Shown here: positions 1 to 8,481 of the stretch, piece after piece
Layout: each line of letters begins with the position of its first letter
Position numbering within the stretch: the stretch's first letter is position 1
NCBI GenBank assembly: GCA_031460505.1
Contig: JAVKTT010000001.1
Span: 310,001-374,000, forward strand
Length of the DNA: 64,000 bases
Direction: 5' to 3'
Origin: JAAYTL01 sp031460505
GTDB taxonomy: Bacteria > Bacillota > Clostridia > Tissierellales > Tissierellaceae
Translations under genes and position numbers: made by a program
The notes under the pieces: generated by a model
The model's input: only the letters and a program-made list of their open reading frames with translations
Told to the model about the DNA's origin: nothing
Databases searched by the model: none

Positions 1-412
1 CTGTAGCGCCTAAAGCTTTAAAACCTTTCAAATGTAAATCTATTGGTCTAGTGCCAATAGCACAACCTCCAGGTAGTGAACTCTTTGTTTTTCCAAGTCT
101 AGTTAATAGTGGCCCCATAACTAATAAAGAAGCTCTCATTTTATTCATAAGATCATATCTTGTAATATAGTTATTTAAATTGCTAGAATTAATTTTTATA
201 ATACCTGTATCTAATATATCAACTTGAGCTCCTAATGATCTAAGGACTTCACACATTATTTCTACATCTTTAATTTTTGGAACATCTTCCAATATAATAT
301 CTTCTGTACCTAATAGTGATGCTGCTAATATAGGAAGTGCAGAGTTTTTAGCACCATTTACCCTAACGTTCCCCTTTAATGGAGGACTTTTCTCCACTAC
401 AATTATTTCCAA
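1..412 (-). CDS. murA: UDP-N-acetylglucosamine 1-carboxyvinyltransferase, N-terminal part (runs off the window)
   Basis: Partial gene: the first 137 codons are present and the rest lies beyond base 1. MurA transfers enolpyruvate from PEP to UDP-GlcNAc, the first committed step of peptidoglycan synthesis in the cytoplasm. Seen: the substrate-binding NGAKNSALP segment near residue 19 and PGGCAIGTRPIDLH around residues 115-128, which contains the catalytic cysteine that fosfomycin alkylates. The start is TTG at 412-410, placed by an AAGGGAGG ribosome site about 8 bases upstream; no ATG start fits the family N-terminus. It follows ywmB by only 14 bases, the same order as in Bacillus near the atp operon. 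Which of the two Firmicutes MurA paralogues it is cannot be told from this fragment. Confidence 0.93.
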   Translation of the reverse strand, partial: MEIIVVEKSPPLKGNVRVNGAKNSALPILAASLLGTEDIILEDVPKIKDVEIMCEVLRSLGAQVDILDTGIIKINSSNLNNYITRYDLMNKMRASLLVMGPLLTRLGKTKSSLPGGCAIGTRPIDLHLKGFKALGAT

Positions 413-426
413 AATATTACCTCCCT

Positions 427-1212
427 TTAATATCCAACTGTAATAATTGGTGTACCTAACCATATATAATGTTTATTTTCTGTTTCATTGTATCTAATTG
501 CGATATTTAAATTTATTCTGTCAGATCCAATTTTTATGTATTGGTCGATATATGGTGTATATATTGTGTAAGAAATCATGGATTCATCAGAAAATTCTTC
601 TATTACTTCTCCATCAATTCTTTTTAGTGATTTTTTAATATTTTTAATTTTATTATCAGAATTTAAATCGTTAGAAATTTCACCTATTAAACAAGACGTA
701 ATCTCTACTTTACTATTATACATCTCATAAATAGACTTTATCTCTTCTATTATATCATTCTTTTTTAAAAAATCACTACTTTTCACAATATTTACATATA
801 GATATGTTTCTCCAATTAATTCCTCTTCGTGTCTATAGGAGTTTAATATAATGGATATATTATTTTTGTCCTTATCTTGTCCAATGTAGCAAATCTGACC
901 AAAATTCTCTTCAACTATTATTTCTTTTGTATAAAATTTTTCATTATGACTTTCACTTATTAATGGATCTATTTCAGTACCTAATAATTTTAGATTCGAA
1001 ATTAAATCTTTCCCAATTATCTCCATTTCGTCAATCTTTATAAATCTATTTAATATAACACCGTTGAAAATAATGTCTTCTTGTAGGTAATCTGCACCTA
1101 AATCATCCATTATAGTATATAAAACATCCAACTCTCCATATTTAGTTTCTGCTGCTGATCCTATAGGTATTAATAAAGTTATAATAATTGCGAATAATAT
1201 AAATTTCTTCAT
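427..1212 (-). CDS. ywmB: YwmB-like exported protein of unknown function
   Basis: A 261-residue protein with an N-terminal signal/anchor (MKKFILFA followed by a hydrophobic stretch to about residue 20). No catalytic motif was recognised. Position between atpC and murA, size and overall pattern match the YwmB family (annotated TATA-box-binding-like from fold only, function unknown). The reading frame is open for 28 more codons upstream, but those have no ribosome site and run back towards the atpC terminator; the ATG at 1212-1210 has AAGGGAGG about 7 bases ahead and starts a proper signal peptide, so I chose it. Probably cotranscribed with murA. The family assignment rests mainly on context and general similarity. 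Confidence 0.7.
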   Translation of the reverse strand: MKKFILFAIIITLLIPIGSAAETKYGELDVLYTIMDDLGADYLQEDIIFNGVILNRFIKIDEMEIIGKDLISNLKLLGTEIDPLISESHNEKFYTKEIIVEENFGQICYIGQDKDKNNISIILNSYRHEEELIGETYLYVNIVKSSDFLKKNDIIEEIKSIYEMYNSKVEITSCLIGEISNDLNSDNKIKNIKKSLKRIDGEVIEEFSDESMISYTIYTPYIDQYIKIGSDRINLNIAIRYNETENKHYIWLGTPIITVGY

Positions 1213-1285
1213 ATATAATTCCTCCCTTGTAAAATTAAAGGAAAGAGACTTTTTAATGAATGTAAAGGGGGACAAAACATTGCAA

Positions 1286-1340
1286 TAAAAAAGCACCCTT
1301 TCCTTATAATAAAAGTATTACCAAGGTAGGGTACTTTTTA
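1286..1340 (-). terminator. Intrinsic terminator after atpC
   Basis: On the minus strand a GTACCCT...AGGGTGC stem with a few mismatches inside is flanked by A-rich sequence and followed by TTTTTT. It separates the ATP synthase operon from ywmB-murA. Confidence 0.65.
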
Positions 1341-1349
1341 TACCTAATA

Positions 1350-1760
1350 TTAATGATTTTTATTTAAATTTGAGACCTTAATTCTATTAATGGCTCTAAG
1401 CAATGCTATATGCGCTCTAGGATAATTTATATCATTACTTTGTTGTTGGAGTAATAATTCAGCCCTTCTTTTAGCTTCTTCAGCTCTTTTTATATCTATT
1501 TCATCTGGCCATTCTGCAGCCTCTGTCACGATAGTTACTTTATTATCTAATACAGTTATATAGCCCTGCACTACTGCTGCTATTCGCTCTTTACCGTCTA
1601 TTTGAATTTTTACCATTCCTATTTTCAATGGAGTAGTTATGGGTGAATGATCTTTTAATATAGCAAGATCTCCCTCCAATCCTCTGACAATTACCATGTC
1701 TACCTGGCCTTCAAAAAAAAGTCTATCTGGTGTAACAATTTCCAGGTGAAATTTAGACAT
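1350..1760 (-). CDS. atpC: ATP synthase F1 epsilon subunit
   Basis: Epsilon subunit of the F1 central stalk, 136 residues; it couples rotation of the c-ring to the catalytic head and can inhibit ATP hydrolysis. The N-terminal beta-sandwich (residues 1-85, opening MSKFHLEIVTPDRLFFEG) and the C-terminal two-helix hairpin with many Arg/Ala residues are both present. A GTG start four codons upstream (1772) would overlap atpD; I prefer the ATG at 1760, one base after the atpD stop, which suggests translational coupling. Last gene of the atp operon. Confidence 0.93.
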   Translation of the reverse strand: MSKFHLEIVTPDRLFFEGQVDMVIVRGLEGDLAILKDHSPITTPLKIGMVKIQIDGKERIAAVVQGYITVLDNKVTIVTEAAEWPDEIDIKRAEEAKRRAELLLQQQSNDINYPRAHIALLRAINRIKVSNLNKNH

Positions 1761-1761
1761 A

Positions 1762-3159
1762 TTAACTCTCACCCTTCTTAGATTTATTTAGTACATCATC
1801 TATGGTTCCTGCCATAAAAAATGCTGACTCAGGTATATCATCATGTTTTCCTTCTAGTATCTCCTTAAAACCCCTAACAGTCTCCTTAATAGGCACGTAC
1901 TTTCCTTGTAAACCTGTAAACTGTTCTGCTACAGAGAAAGGCTGTGATAAGAATCTTTGTACTTTTCTAGCTCTAGATACTACTACTCTATCTTCGTCAG
2001 ATAATTCATCTATTCCTAATATAGCTATTATATCTTGTAAGTCCTTATACTTCTGAAGTATTTCTTGTACTCCTCTAGCTACCTCATAATGTTCTTTCCC
2101 TACTATTTCTGGAGATAATATTCTTGAAGTAGAATCAAGTGGATCTACTGCAGGATATATACCTAATTCTGCTATAGAACGTGAAAGAACTGTAGTAGCA
2201 TCTAAATGGGCAAAAGTAGTAGCTGGAGCAGGGTCAGTCAAGTCATCTGCTGGTACATATACTGCCTGAACACTAGTGATAGAACCTTTCTTTGTGGATG
2301 TAATTCTCTCTTGAAGTTGACCCATTTCTGTAGCTAATGTAGGTTGGTAACCAACAGCAGATGGCATTCTTCCTAATAAAGCAGATACTTCTGAACCCGC
2401 TTGAGTAAATCTAAATATATTATCAATAAATAGTAAAACGTCTTGACCTGCTTCATCTCTAAAGTACTCTGCCATAGTAAGACCTGTAAGAGCTACTCTC
2501 ATTCTAGCTCCAGGAGGCTCATTCATTTGACCAAAAACCAGAGCAGTCTTATCTATTACACCAGATTCAATCATTTCATGATATAAATCATTTCCTTCTC
2601 TAGTTCTCTCTCCTACGCCAGTAAAAACTGAGATACCTCCGTGCTGAGTAGCTATGTTATTTATTAGTTCTTGAATCAATACAGTTTTACCAACTCCAGC
2701 ACCACCAAACAGACCAACTTTACCTCCTTTTGAATATGGAGCTATTAAATCAACCACTTTTATCCCTGTCTCAAATATCTCTTGAGATGTTTCTTGTTCT
2801 TCAAAAGATGGTGCAGGTCTATGTATTGGAGTCCTTTTCTCAGTCTTTAATTCTGATTTTCCATCTATAGTTTGCCCTAATACATTGAATAATCTTCCCA
2901 AAGTCTCTTCACCAACAGGAACCGCAATTGGAGATTTCAAATCAATAGCTTCCATCCCTCTGATTAAACCATCTGTAGCATCCATGGATATACACCTTAC
3001 AGTATCGTCTCCAATATGTTGTGCAACTTCAACTATAATGGTCTCTTCTCCTTTTTTTATCTCAATAGCATTTAATAACTCCGGTAGATTATCCTTACTA
3101 AAACGAATATCTACTACTGGCCCTATAACTTGAGTAATTTTTCCAATATTCATTTCCAT
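1762..3159 (-). CDS. atpD: ATP synthase F1 beta subunit (catalytic)
   Basis: Catalytic beta subunit of the F1 head, 465 residues, full length. Seen: Walker A GGAGVGKT at residues 152-159, the GERTREGNDLYHEM segment with the catalytic glutamate, Walker B in LLFIDNIFRF, and the DDLTDPAPATTFAHLDA stretch. Starts at the first of two nearby ATGs behind AAAGGAG. Together with alpha it forms the three catalytic sites that make ATP from ADP and phosphate as the gamma subunit turns. Neighbours are atpG upstream and atpC directly downstream. Confidence 0.98.
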   Translation of the reverse strand: MEMNIGKITQVIGPVVDIRFSKDNLPELLNAIEIKKGEETIIVEVAQHIGDDTVRCISMDATDGLIRGMEAIDLKSPIAVPVGEETLGRLFNVLGQTIDGKSELKTEKRTPIHRPAPSFEEQETSQEIFETGIKVVDLIAPYSKGGKVGLFGGAGVGKTVLIQELINNIATQHGGISVFTGVGERTREGNDLYHEMIESGVIDKTALVFGQMNEPPGARMRVALTGLTMAEYFRDEAGQDVLLFIDNIFRFTQAGSEVSALLGRMPSAVGYQPTLATEMGQLQERITSTKKGSITSVQAVYVPADDLTDPAPATTFAHLDATTVLSRSIAELGIYPAVDPLDSTSRILSPEIVGKEHYEVARGVQEILQKYKDLQDIIAILGIDELSDEDRVVVSRARKVQRFLSQPFSVAEQFTGLQGKYVPIKETVRGFKEILEGKHDDIPESAFFMAGTIDDVLNKSKKGES

Positions 3160-3178
3160 TTCCCAACTCCTTTCTATG

Positions 3179-4045
3179 TTACTTTAAAGCCTCTGCACCA
3201 GCAGAAATTTCTGTTAATTCCATAGTAATAGCCGCTTGTCTAACTCTGTTATAACTTATATTTAAATCATCAATCATTTCTTCTGCATTTTCTGTAGCTG
3301 ATTCCATAGCTGCCCTTCTAGCGGCTTGCTCACTTGAAGATGATTCTATTAATGCACCAAAAATAGTGCCTTCTATATACTTAGGTATAAGATAATCTAA
3401 AACTTCTTCTGGCGAAGGTTCGAATTCTATGACCCTATAATTTTCTTTTGAATCATTGTTATTTTCATCTTTTATCAACCTAAAAGGTAACAATTTTAAA
3501 ATCTTAGGCTCATATGATAAAGTAGATACAAATTTTGTATAAACTAGGTTTATCTCATCTATTTCTTCTTTTAAATATAGGTCTACAGCAAGTTCCCCAA
3601 TTTGTCTTGCATGTGAGAACTCGGGATTTTCTGTTATTCCTAGAAATTCACCTGCTATCTTGTAGCCTCTATTTTTAAAGTAATCCCTTCCTTTTAAACC
3701 TACAGTTATTATATAATTTGATTCTTTATCAGTACTTACTTTAGATTCAACTAGTTTACTTATATTAGCATTATAACCTCCTGCTAATCCTCTATCTGCA
3801 GTAACTACTATATAAAGGGATTTCTTAACTTCTCTAGCCTTTAATAAAGGATGGTTCATTCTTACGTTCTTTAATATGCCACTAATACTATTTAAAACCG
3901 TATTGTAGTAAGGTCTTGACTTTTCTAGTTTTAGTCTTGCTTTCCGCATTTTTGCTGAGGAAACTAATTCCATTGCTTTTGTAATTTGTTTTGTGTTATT
4001 TATACCTCTAATACGTCTTTTTATATCTCGAGTTGATTGAGCCAA
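3179..4045 (-). CDS. atpG: ATP synthase F1 gamma subunit
   Basis: Central rotor shaft of F1, 288 residues, normal length. The N-terminus (IKRRIRGINNTKQITKAMELVSS) and the C-terminal helix (QAAITMELTEISAGAEAL) form the coiled coil that inserts into the alpha3beta3 ring; the middle is the Rossmann-like foot that contacts the c-ring. The start codon is TTG at 4045-4043, fixed by GGAGGTGA seven bases upstream. Lies between atpA and atpD as in most bacteria. Confidence 0.97.
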   Translation of the reverse strand: MAQSTRDIKRRIRGINNTKQITKAMELVSSAKMRKARLKLEKSRPYYNTVLNSISGILKNVRMNHPLLKAREVKKSLYIVVTADRGLAGGYNANISKLVESKVSTDKESNYIITVGLKGRDYFKNRGYKIAGEFLGITENPEFSHARQIGELAVDLYLKEEIDEINLVYTKFVSTLSYEPKILKLLPFRLIKDENNNDSKENYRVIEFEPSPEEVLDYLIPKYIEGTIFGALIESSSSEQAARRAAMESATENAEEMIDDLNISYNRVRQAAITMELTEISAGAEALK

Positions 4046-4069
4046 ATACTCACCTCCGATTTTCTAAAT

Positions 4070-5572
4070 CTAGAAGTTTTTCTTGAATTCTTCTATAGCC
4101 TTTTCGATTCTTTTCATATTTTCATCGCTTAAATCTTTAGTATTCTTTATATCTTGAACTATTTCCGGATAGTTATTATCCACATAATTAATAAATTCCT
4201 TTTGGAATACACCAATCTTATCAACATCTATATCTAATAAGTGTTTTTTATCAACAGCATATAGAATAATTACTTGATGTTCCACTGAAACAGGACTATA
4301 TTGAGGTTGCTTTAAGACCTCCATAACTCTTGCTCCTTGCTCTAATGTTGCTTTTGTATCTGGGTCTAATTCTGATCCAAATTGTGCAAAAGCAGCTAAT
4401 TCCCTATATTGAGCTAATTCTAGTTTAAGATTTTTTGCTACTTTCTTAATAGCCTTTATTTGAGCAGCTCCTCCAACTCTAGAAACAGAAAGACCAGTAT
4501 TTATCGGAGGTCTTTGGCCAGCAAAATATAAATCAGTTTCTAAAAATATCTGCCCATCTGTAATGGATATTATATTGGTTGGAATATATGCAGATATGTC
4601 TCCTGCCAATGTTTCAACTATTGGCAATGCAGTTATTGATCCACCACCATATTTTTCATCCAATCTAGCTGCCCTTTCAAGTAATCTAGAATGAAGATAA
4701 AAAACATCTCCAGGAAATGCTTCTCTTCCTGGCGGTCGTCTTAATAATAATGACATGGTCCTATATGCAACAGCATGTTTTGATAAATCATCATATATAA
4801 TTAGGACATCTTTACCTTGTTCCATAAATTCTTCAGCTATAGAAACCCCAGCATACGGAGCAATATATTGCAATGGAGCCAACTCACTGGCAGTGGCTGA
4901 TACTACTAAGGAGTAATCCATAGCACCATTTCTCTCAAGTACATCTACAATTTGTGCCACTGTAGATCTTTTTTGACCTATAGCCACATATATACATATA
5001 ACATCTTGACCTTTTTGATTAATAATGGCATCTATGGCAATGGCAGTTTTACCAGTTTGTCTATCTCCAATAATAAGTTCTCTTTGACCTCTACCAATTG
5101 GAAATAAAGCATCTATTGATTTAATACCAATTTGTAAAGGTTCATCGACACTTTTTCTAGTAATAACTCCCGGAGCAATTCTTTCAATAGCTCTAAACTT
5201 ATTAGTATCAATACTTCCTTTGCCATCAATAGGTTGACCTAGGGCATTTACAACCCTTCCAATCATATTTTCACCAACTGGTACCTCTACGATTCTTCCT
5301 GTTCTTTTAACTGTGTCCCCTTCTTTGATATTCTTATCAGATCCTAATAGAACACAACCTACATTATCTTCTTCTAAGTTTAATACCATGCCAAATACAC
5401 TATCAGGAAACTCAATTAATTCCCCGGCCATACATCCTTCTAATCCATGTAATCTAGCAATCCCATCTCCAACTTGTAGCACAGTTCCTGTATCCACAAG
5501 TTCTAATTTATTTTCGTATTTTTTTATTTGCTCTTTAATAATTGAACTAATTTCTTCTGGCCTTAATTCCAA
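4070..5572 (-). CDS. atpA: ATP synthase F1 alpha subunit
   Basis: Regulatory nucleotide-binding alpha subunit, 500 residues. Walker A GDRQTGKT lies near residue 170; the arginine-finger segment SVSRVGGAAQ near residue 370 completes the catalytic sites of the beta subunits. The start is TTG behind GAGGTG. N-terminal beta-barrel, central RecA-like domain and C-terminal helical domain are all present, and no truncation is seen. Gene order atpH-A-G is conventional. Confidence 0.98.
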   Translation of the reverse strand: MELRPEEISSIIKEQIKKYENKLELVDTGTVLQVGDGIARLHGLEGCMAGELIEFPDSVFGMVLNLEEDNVGCVLLGSDKNIKEGDTVKRTGRIVEVPVGENMIGRVVNALGQPIDGKGSIDTNKFRAIERIAPGVITRKSVDEPLQIGIKSIDALFPIGRGQRELIIGDRQTGKTAIAIDAIINQKGQDVICIYVAIGQKRSTVAQIVDVLERNGAMDYSLVVSATASELAPLQYIAPYAGVSIAEEFMEQGKDVLIIYDDLSKHAVAYRTMSLLLRRPPGREAFPGDVFYLHSRLLERAARLDEKYGGGSITALPIVETLAGDISAYIPTNIISITDGQIFLETDLYFAGQRPPINTGLSVSRVGGAAQIKAIKKVAKNLKLELAQYRELAAFAQFGSELDPDTKATLEQGARVMEVLKQPQYSPVSVEHQVIILYAVDKKHLLDIDVDKIGVFQKEFINYVDNNYPEIVQDIKNTKDLSDENMKRIEKAIEEFKKNF

Positions 5573-5593
5573 ATTTCATACACCTCAATTTCT

Positions 5594-6136
5594 CTATAGT
5601 GATATCTCTCTTATAAGGTCTTTCATTGATTTTAATTGACTAATAAATGTTTTATCAATTACTTTATTGTTTATTTTCAGTAAAACTCCACCAATTATTG
5701 ATTTATCCAATTCATTTTTTAGGCGCACCTTTTTACTTAATTTATTTTCTAATACCAATTGTAATCTTTTTAATGAGTCTTCATCCATAGGAACAGCTGT
5801 AATAGCTACTGCATCTACGATATTCTGGTGAACATCGTAGAGGTTTTTATATTCCTCAATAATTTGATAAATTTTTTGCTCTCTTCTTTTATCAATAATT
5901 ATATATAGGAAATTAAAGACTTCTTGAGAAATTCTATTTGTAAATAGAGCATTTACTATAGATTTTTTTTCATCTTTAGATATTCTAGGATGAATAAAAA
6001 TTCGAAATAATTTTTCATCAAATCTAAAAGTATCCTTTATACTTTTTAATTCTCTATAAAATTCTTCAACTTTATTTAATTCTAAACTCACTTCAAAAAT
6101 AGATGTGGCATATATATTTTCAATTAGTTGTGCCAT
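5594..6136 (-). CDS. atpH: ATP synthase F1 delta subunit (peripheral stalk)
   Basis: Delta subunit, 180 residues, which ties the b-subunit stalk to the top of the F1 head. The N-terminal six-helix bundle (opening IENIYATSIFEV) is followed by the C-terminal region with VRLKNELDKSIIGGVLLKI, which is typical of the OSCP/delta family. It overlaps the end of atpF by 13 bases, which points to coupled translation. Confidence 0.94.
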   Translation of the reverse strand: MAQLIENIYATSIFEVSLELNKVEEFYRELKSIKDTFRFDEKLFRIFIHPRISKDEKKSIVNALFTNRISQEVFNFLYIIIDKRREQKIYQIIEEYKNLYDVHQNIVDAVAITAVPMDEDSLKRLQLVLENKLSKKVRLKNELDKSIIGGVLLKINNKVIDKTFISQLKSMKDLIREISL

Positions 6137-6636
6137 TTCGAACTACCTACCTCATCAATAAACCTATCAAATAAATTTCTTTGATTATCTATATTAATAT
6201 TTTCTTCCATAATCTTTGTAGCAATAAGTATAGCTATATCTCCTGAAGATTTCTTTATATCTTCAAATGCCTTTTCTTTTTCTCTAGCTATATCTTTCCT
6301 AGCTCTTTCCACTATGGTCTTAGCTTCGTGCCTTGCCTCTTCCAATATACTTTCTCTAATTTCGTTCCCACGTTGTCTAGAATTTTCTAAGATTTCTTGA
6401 CCTTCCAATTTTACTTCAGAAATTTTAGATTCATAATCTGACTTTAAGCCTTCTGCTTCTATTTTTAAGGATTTTGCTTTTTCTAAATCATTATGAATCT
6501 TAGCTTTCCTTGCTTCAAGAAAATTTGTAACTGGAGTATAAAGAAACTTTCTCAAAATCAGATACAAAATGAAAACAGAAACTAAAGTTATGACAGTAGG
6601 AATTAATTGAGGCAGGGCTAATACTTGAATGTCCAT
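6124..6636 (-). CDS. atpF: ATP synthase Fo b subunit (peripheral stalk)
   Basis: Subunit b, 170 residues: one N-terminal membrane helix (about residues 8-30, through FILYLILRKFLY) followed by a long charged coiled coil rich in Glu, Lys, Arg and Ala that reaches up to the delta subunit. Only one b gene is present, so the stalk should be a homodimer. Preceded by a ribosome site and 30 bases from atpE. Confidence 0.95.
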   Translation of the reverse strand: MDIQVLALPQLIPTVITLVSVFILYLILRKFLYTPVTNFLEARKAKIHNDLEKAKSLKIEAEGLKSDYESKISEVKLEGQEILENSRQRGNEIRESILEEARHEAKTIVERARKDIAREKEKAFEDIKKSSGDIAILIATKIMEENINIDNQRNLFDRFIDEVGSSKWHN

Positions 6637-6666
6637 ATATTAACCTCCTAGATGAAAAATGCTCAA

Positions 6667-6951
6667 TTATAGTCCTAAACCTATATATGCAGTTAAAAGT
6701 GGTCTAACAAATAGCAAAATAATTGCTATTACTAATCCATAAATACCTGTTGTTTCTGCCACTGCTTGACCTAATAACATAGTTCTAGTAATATCTCCTT
6801 GAGCTTCTGGTTGTCTACCTACTGCTTCACAGGCCTTGGCAGCTGCATTTCCCTGACCAATTCCAGGACCTATACCTGCTATCATTGCTAAACCTGCTCC
6901 TATTGCTGAACATCCTAATATAAAAGCTTCACTTGTAATTCCTTGTAACAT
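6667..6951 (-). CDS. atpE: ATP synthase Fo c subunit, Na+-type ion-binding signature
   Basis: Ring-forming c subunit, 94 residues, with two membrane helices joined by the polar loop GRQPEAQGD. The ion-binding residues match the Na+-coupled class: Gln33 in helix 1 (GIGPGIGQG) and Val64, Glu66, Thr67 plus Thr68 and Tyr71 in helix 2 (VAETTGIYG). These equal Q32, V63, E65, S66, T67 and Y70 of the Ilyobacter tartaricus Na+ ring (known family). Proton-type rings such as that of E. coli lack the Gln and the Ser/Thr next to the carboxylate. I infer that the synthase can use Na+; the actual ion depends on conditions and is not proven by sequence. Confidence 0.96.
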   Translation of the reverse strand: MLQGITSEAFILGCSAIGAGLAMIAGIGPGIGQGNAAAKACEAVGRQPEAQGDITRTMLLGQAVAETTGIYGLVIAIILLFVRPLLTAYIGLGL

Positions 6952-6981
6952 ATTGTTTTCCTCCTTAAGTTAAAATAATTT

Positions 6982-7650
6982 TTATTCTGTTGCACCACTG
7001 ATAAATATCATAGTCAACATTGCAAAAATGAATGTTTGTAATAATCCTGAAAATACATCAAAGTATCCATGTAATACTGGTGTAACTAAAGGTGCTGCAT
7101 AACCTAGTGCGTTGTACAATAGTGTCATTATAATACCACCACTCATTATATTTCCGAATAAACGGAATGATAGCGAGATTGGATTTGCTAATTCACCTAA
7201 CACGTTTAGTGGCGTTAAGAAAACTAAAGGTTTGGTAAAACTTTTCAGATATCCTCCTATTCCCTTATTAGTCCTTATCATCAATATCTGAGTTATAAAA
7301 AATGTGATAAGGGCTAAAGCAAATGTAACACTATAATCAGAAGTAGGTGGTGTAAGGCCTATTAACCCAACTAAATTAGCTACTCCAAGAAAACATACTA
7401 ATGTAAAAATATATGGTGCAAATGCCATATTTCTGTCACCCATAGTACTCTTAACTAGATTATTAACTCCGTCAACTAGGATTTCTACTATATGAAGAAA
7501 TCCAGTGGGTTCTTCTTCTATATCTGCTTCCTTAATTTTTTTATTGACTATGATGGCAATGATTGAAAGAAAAATTATTACCAACCATAGATTAAAAATA
7601 GTATCATTTATTAATATTTCCTGATCTCCCAGTATTATTTTTAGCTCCAA
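6982..7650 (-). CDS. atpB: ATP synthase Fo a subunit
   Basis: Stator subunit a, 222 residues and five to six membrane helices, which carries the ion half-channels beside the c-ring. The essential arginine sits in LSFRLFGNIMSGG (near residue 165). Start is TTG behind a GGAGGAG ribosome site. On the short side of the family but both conserved C-terminal helices are present, ending IFISGATE. Confidence 0.95.
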   Translation of the reverse strand: MELKIILGDQEILINDTIFNLWLVIIFLSIIAIIVNKKIKEADIEEEPTGFLHIVEILVDGVNNLVKSTMGDRNMAFAPYIFTLVCFLGVANLVGLIGLTPPTSDYSVTFALALITFFITQILMIRTNKGIGGYLKSFTKPLVFLTPLNVLGELANPISLSFRLFGNIMSGGIIMTLLYNALGYAAPLVTPVLHGYFDVFSGLLQTFIFAMLTMIFISGATE

Positions 7651-7685
7651 AATACTCCTCCTTTCTTAGTAGATATAACTAACAT

Positions 7686-8057
7686 TTAGTTGTTAAAACT
7701 TTTATCAAAGATTGTAGAAATAAATATAACAAACTTGACTATCAATAATCCTAAAATTGTAGCTGCTAGATTAAGGTAATCAGCAATTGCTGCTACACTA
7801 AGTACTACAAAATATATAAAATATCTTAAAAAATAATGAAACATGCTGTAAGCGCTTGCTTTGTTTGGACTCATACTGATTGCTTTATTTATAGTGTTAT
7901 CTAAAAGTTTTAATGCAATCATACTTATTAAAGCCCCAAACACATATCCTAAAATTATTGGATTTGAATCAGAAAACAAAACAAGACTAAAACCTACTAT
8001 AATAAAACTCAATACTATAACTCTTTTATAAATTTTTATTATAATGTCATTGTTCAA
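7686..8057 (-). CDS. atpI: ATP synthase subunit I
   Basis: A small membrane protein, 123 residues with four predicted hydrophobic segments, placed between atpZ and atpB. Position and topology match the ATP synthase I family, which assists c-ring assembly (known for related proteins). No catalytic motif is expected. The start codon is TTG with GGAAGTGAAG before it, and the gene begins four bases after the atpZ stop. Confidence 0.8.
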   Translation of the reverse strand: MNNDIIIKIYKRVIVLSFIIVGFSLVLFSDSNPIILGYVFGALISMIALKLLDNTINKAISMSPNKASAYSMFHYFLRYFIYFVVLSVAAIADYLNLAATILGLLIVKFVIFISTIFDKSFNN

Positions 8058-8061
8058 TTCT

Positions 8062-8292
8062 TCACTTCCTTTTATCCTTCCATGTACCTGTTATTTTAAA
8101 TAAATTTATAAAACCTGCCCCTGCACCTAGGATTATAAGCGTAATTACAAAAAAGCTCCCTGTTTCTAACCAATTATCAAGTAATTGTCCGATAAATACT
8201 CCTAGTAGTATTGGGCTAACCATAGATACTCCGATTTGGGATATCAATGTTAAATTTTTAAGTGTATCTTTGTAGTTATTATCTTTTTTCAA
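8062..8292 (-). CDS. atpZ: AtpZ-type small membrane protein, first gene of the atp operon
   Basis: A 76-residue protein with two membrane helices and a short basic tail. The pattern GVSMVSPILLGVFIGQLLDN and the position at the head of an atp operon match the AtpZ/AtpI accessory family, linked in other Firmicutes to cation transport or to stability of the ATP synthase. Start is TTG with GGTGAAAG ahead. I could not identify a convincing promoter in the 160 bases upstream. Confidence 0.78.
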   Translation of the reverse strand: MKKDNNYKDTLKNLTLISQIGVSMVSPILLGVFIGQLLDNWLETGSFFVITLIILGAGAGFINLFKITGTWKDKRK

Positions 8293-8381
8293 AATCTTTC
8301 ACCGTTATTTAGTTTGTTTTTAAATCAAATCTATTATTCCCTTATTTAACTTATATACTAAATATATCTTAGAATTTTTTT

Positions 8382-8394
8382 AGTTACGGTAACT
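8382..8394. repeat. 13-bp palindrome upstream of the atp operon
   Basis: A perfect inverted repeat AGTTAC-G-GTAACT lies about 90 bases before atpZ; its right half can also pair with GGTTACT a few bases on. It could be a regulator site, but nothing identifies a binding protein. Confidence 0.35.
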
Positions 8395-8427
8395 CTGGTT
8401 ACTGAATGGTTGATTTTTCAAAAAATA

Positions 8428-8467
8428 AAAAAATAGAAGTAGTCTAACTTAACTACTTCTATTTTTA
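8428..8467 (-). terminator. Intrinsic terminator after wecB
   Basis: The minus strand reads AAATAGAAGTAGT, a short loop, ACTACTTCTATTT and a T run: a perfect stem of about 13 pairs. It ends the wecB side and insulates the following atp operon. Confidence 0.85.
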
Positions 8468-8481
8468 CATAATCGTTTCTA

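Noticed and set aside
7847..7860. cre-like sequence TGTAAGCGCTTGCT inside atpI
   Set aside because: It fits the loose consensus but lies within coding sequence, far from a promoter, and encodes ordinary residues of a membrane protein. Likely chance.
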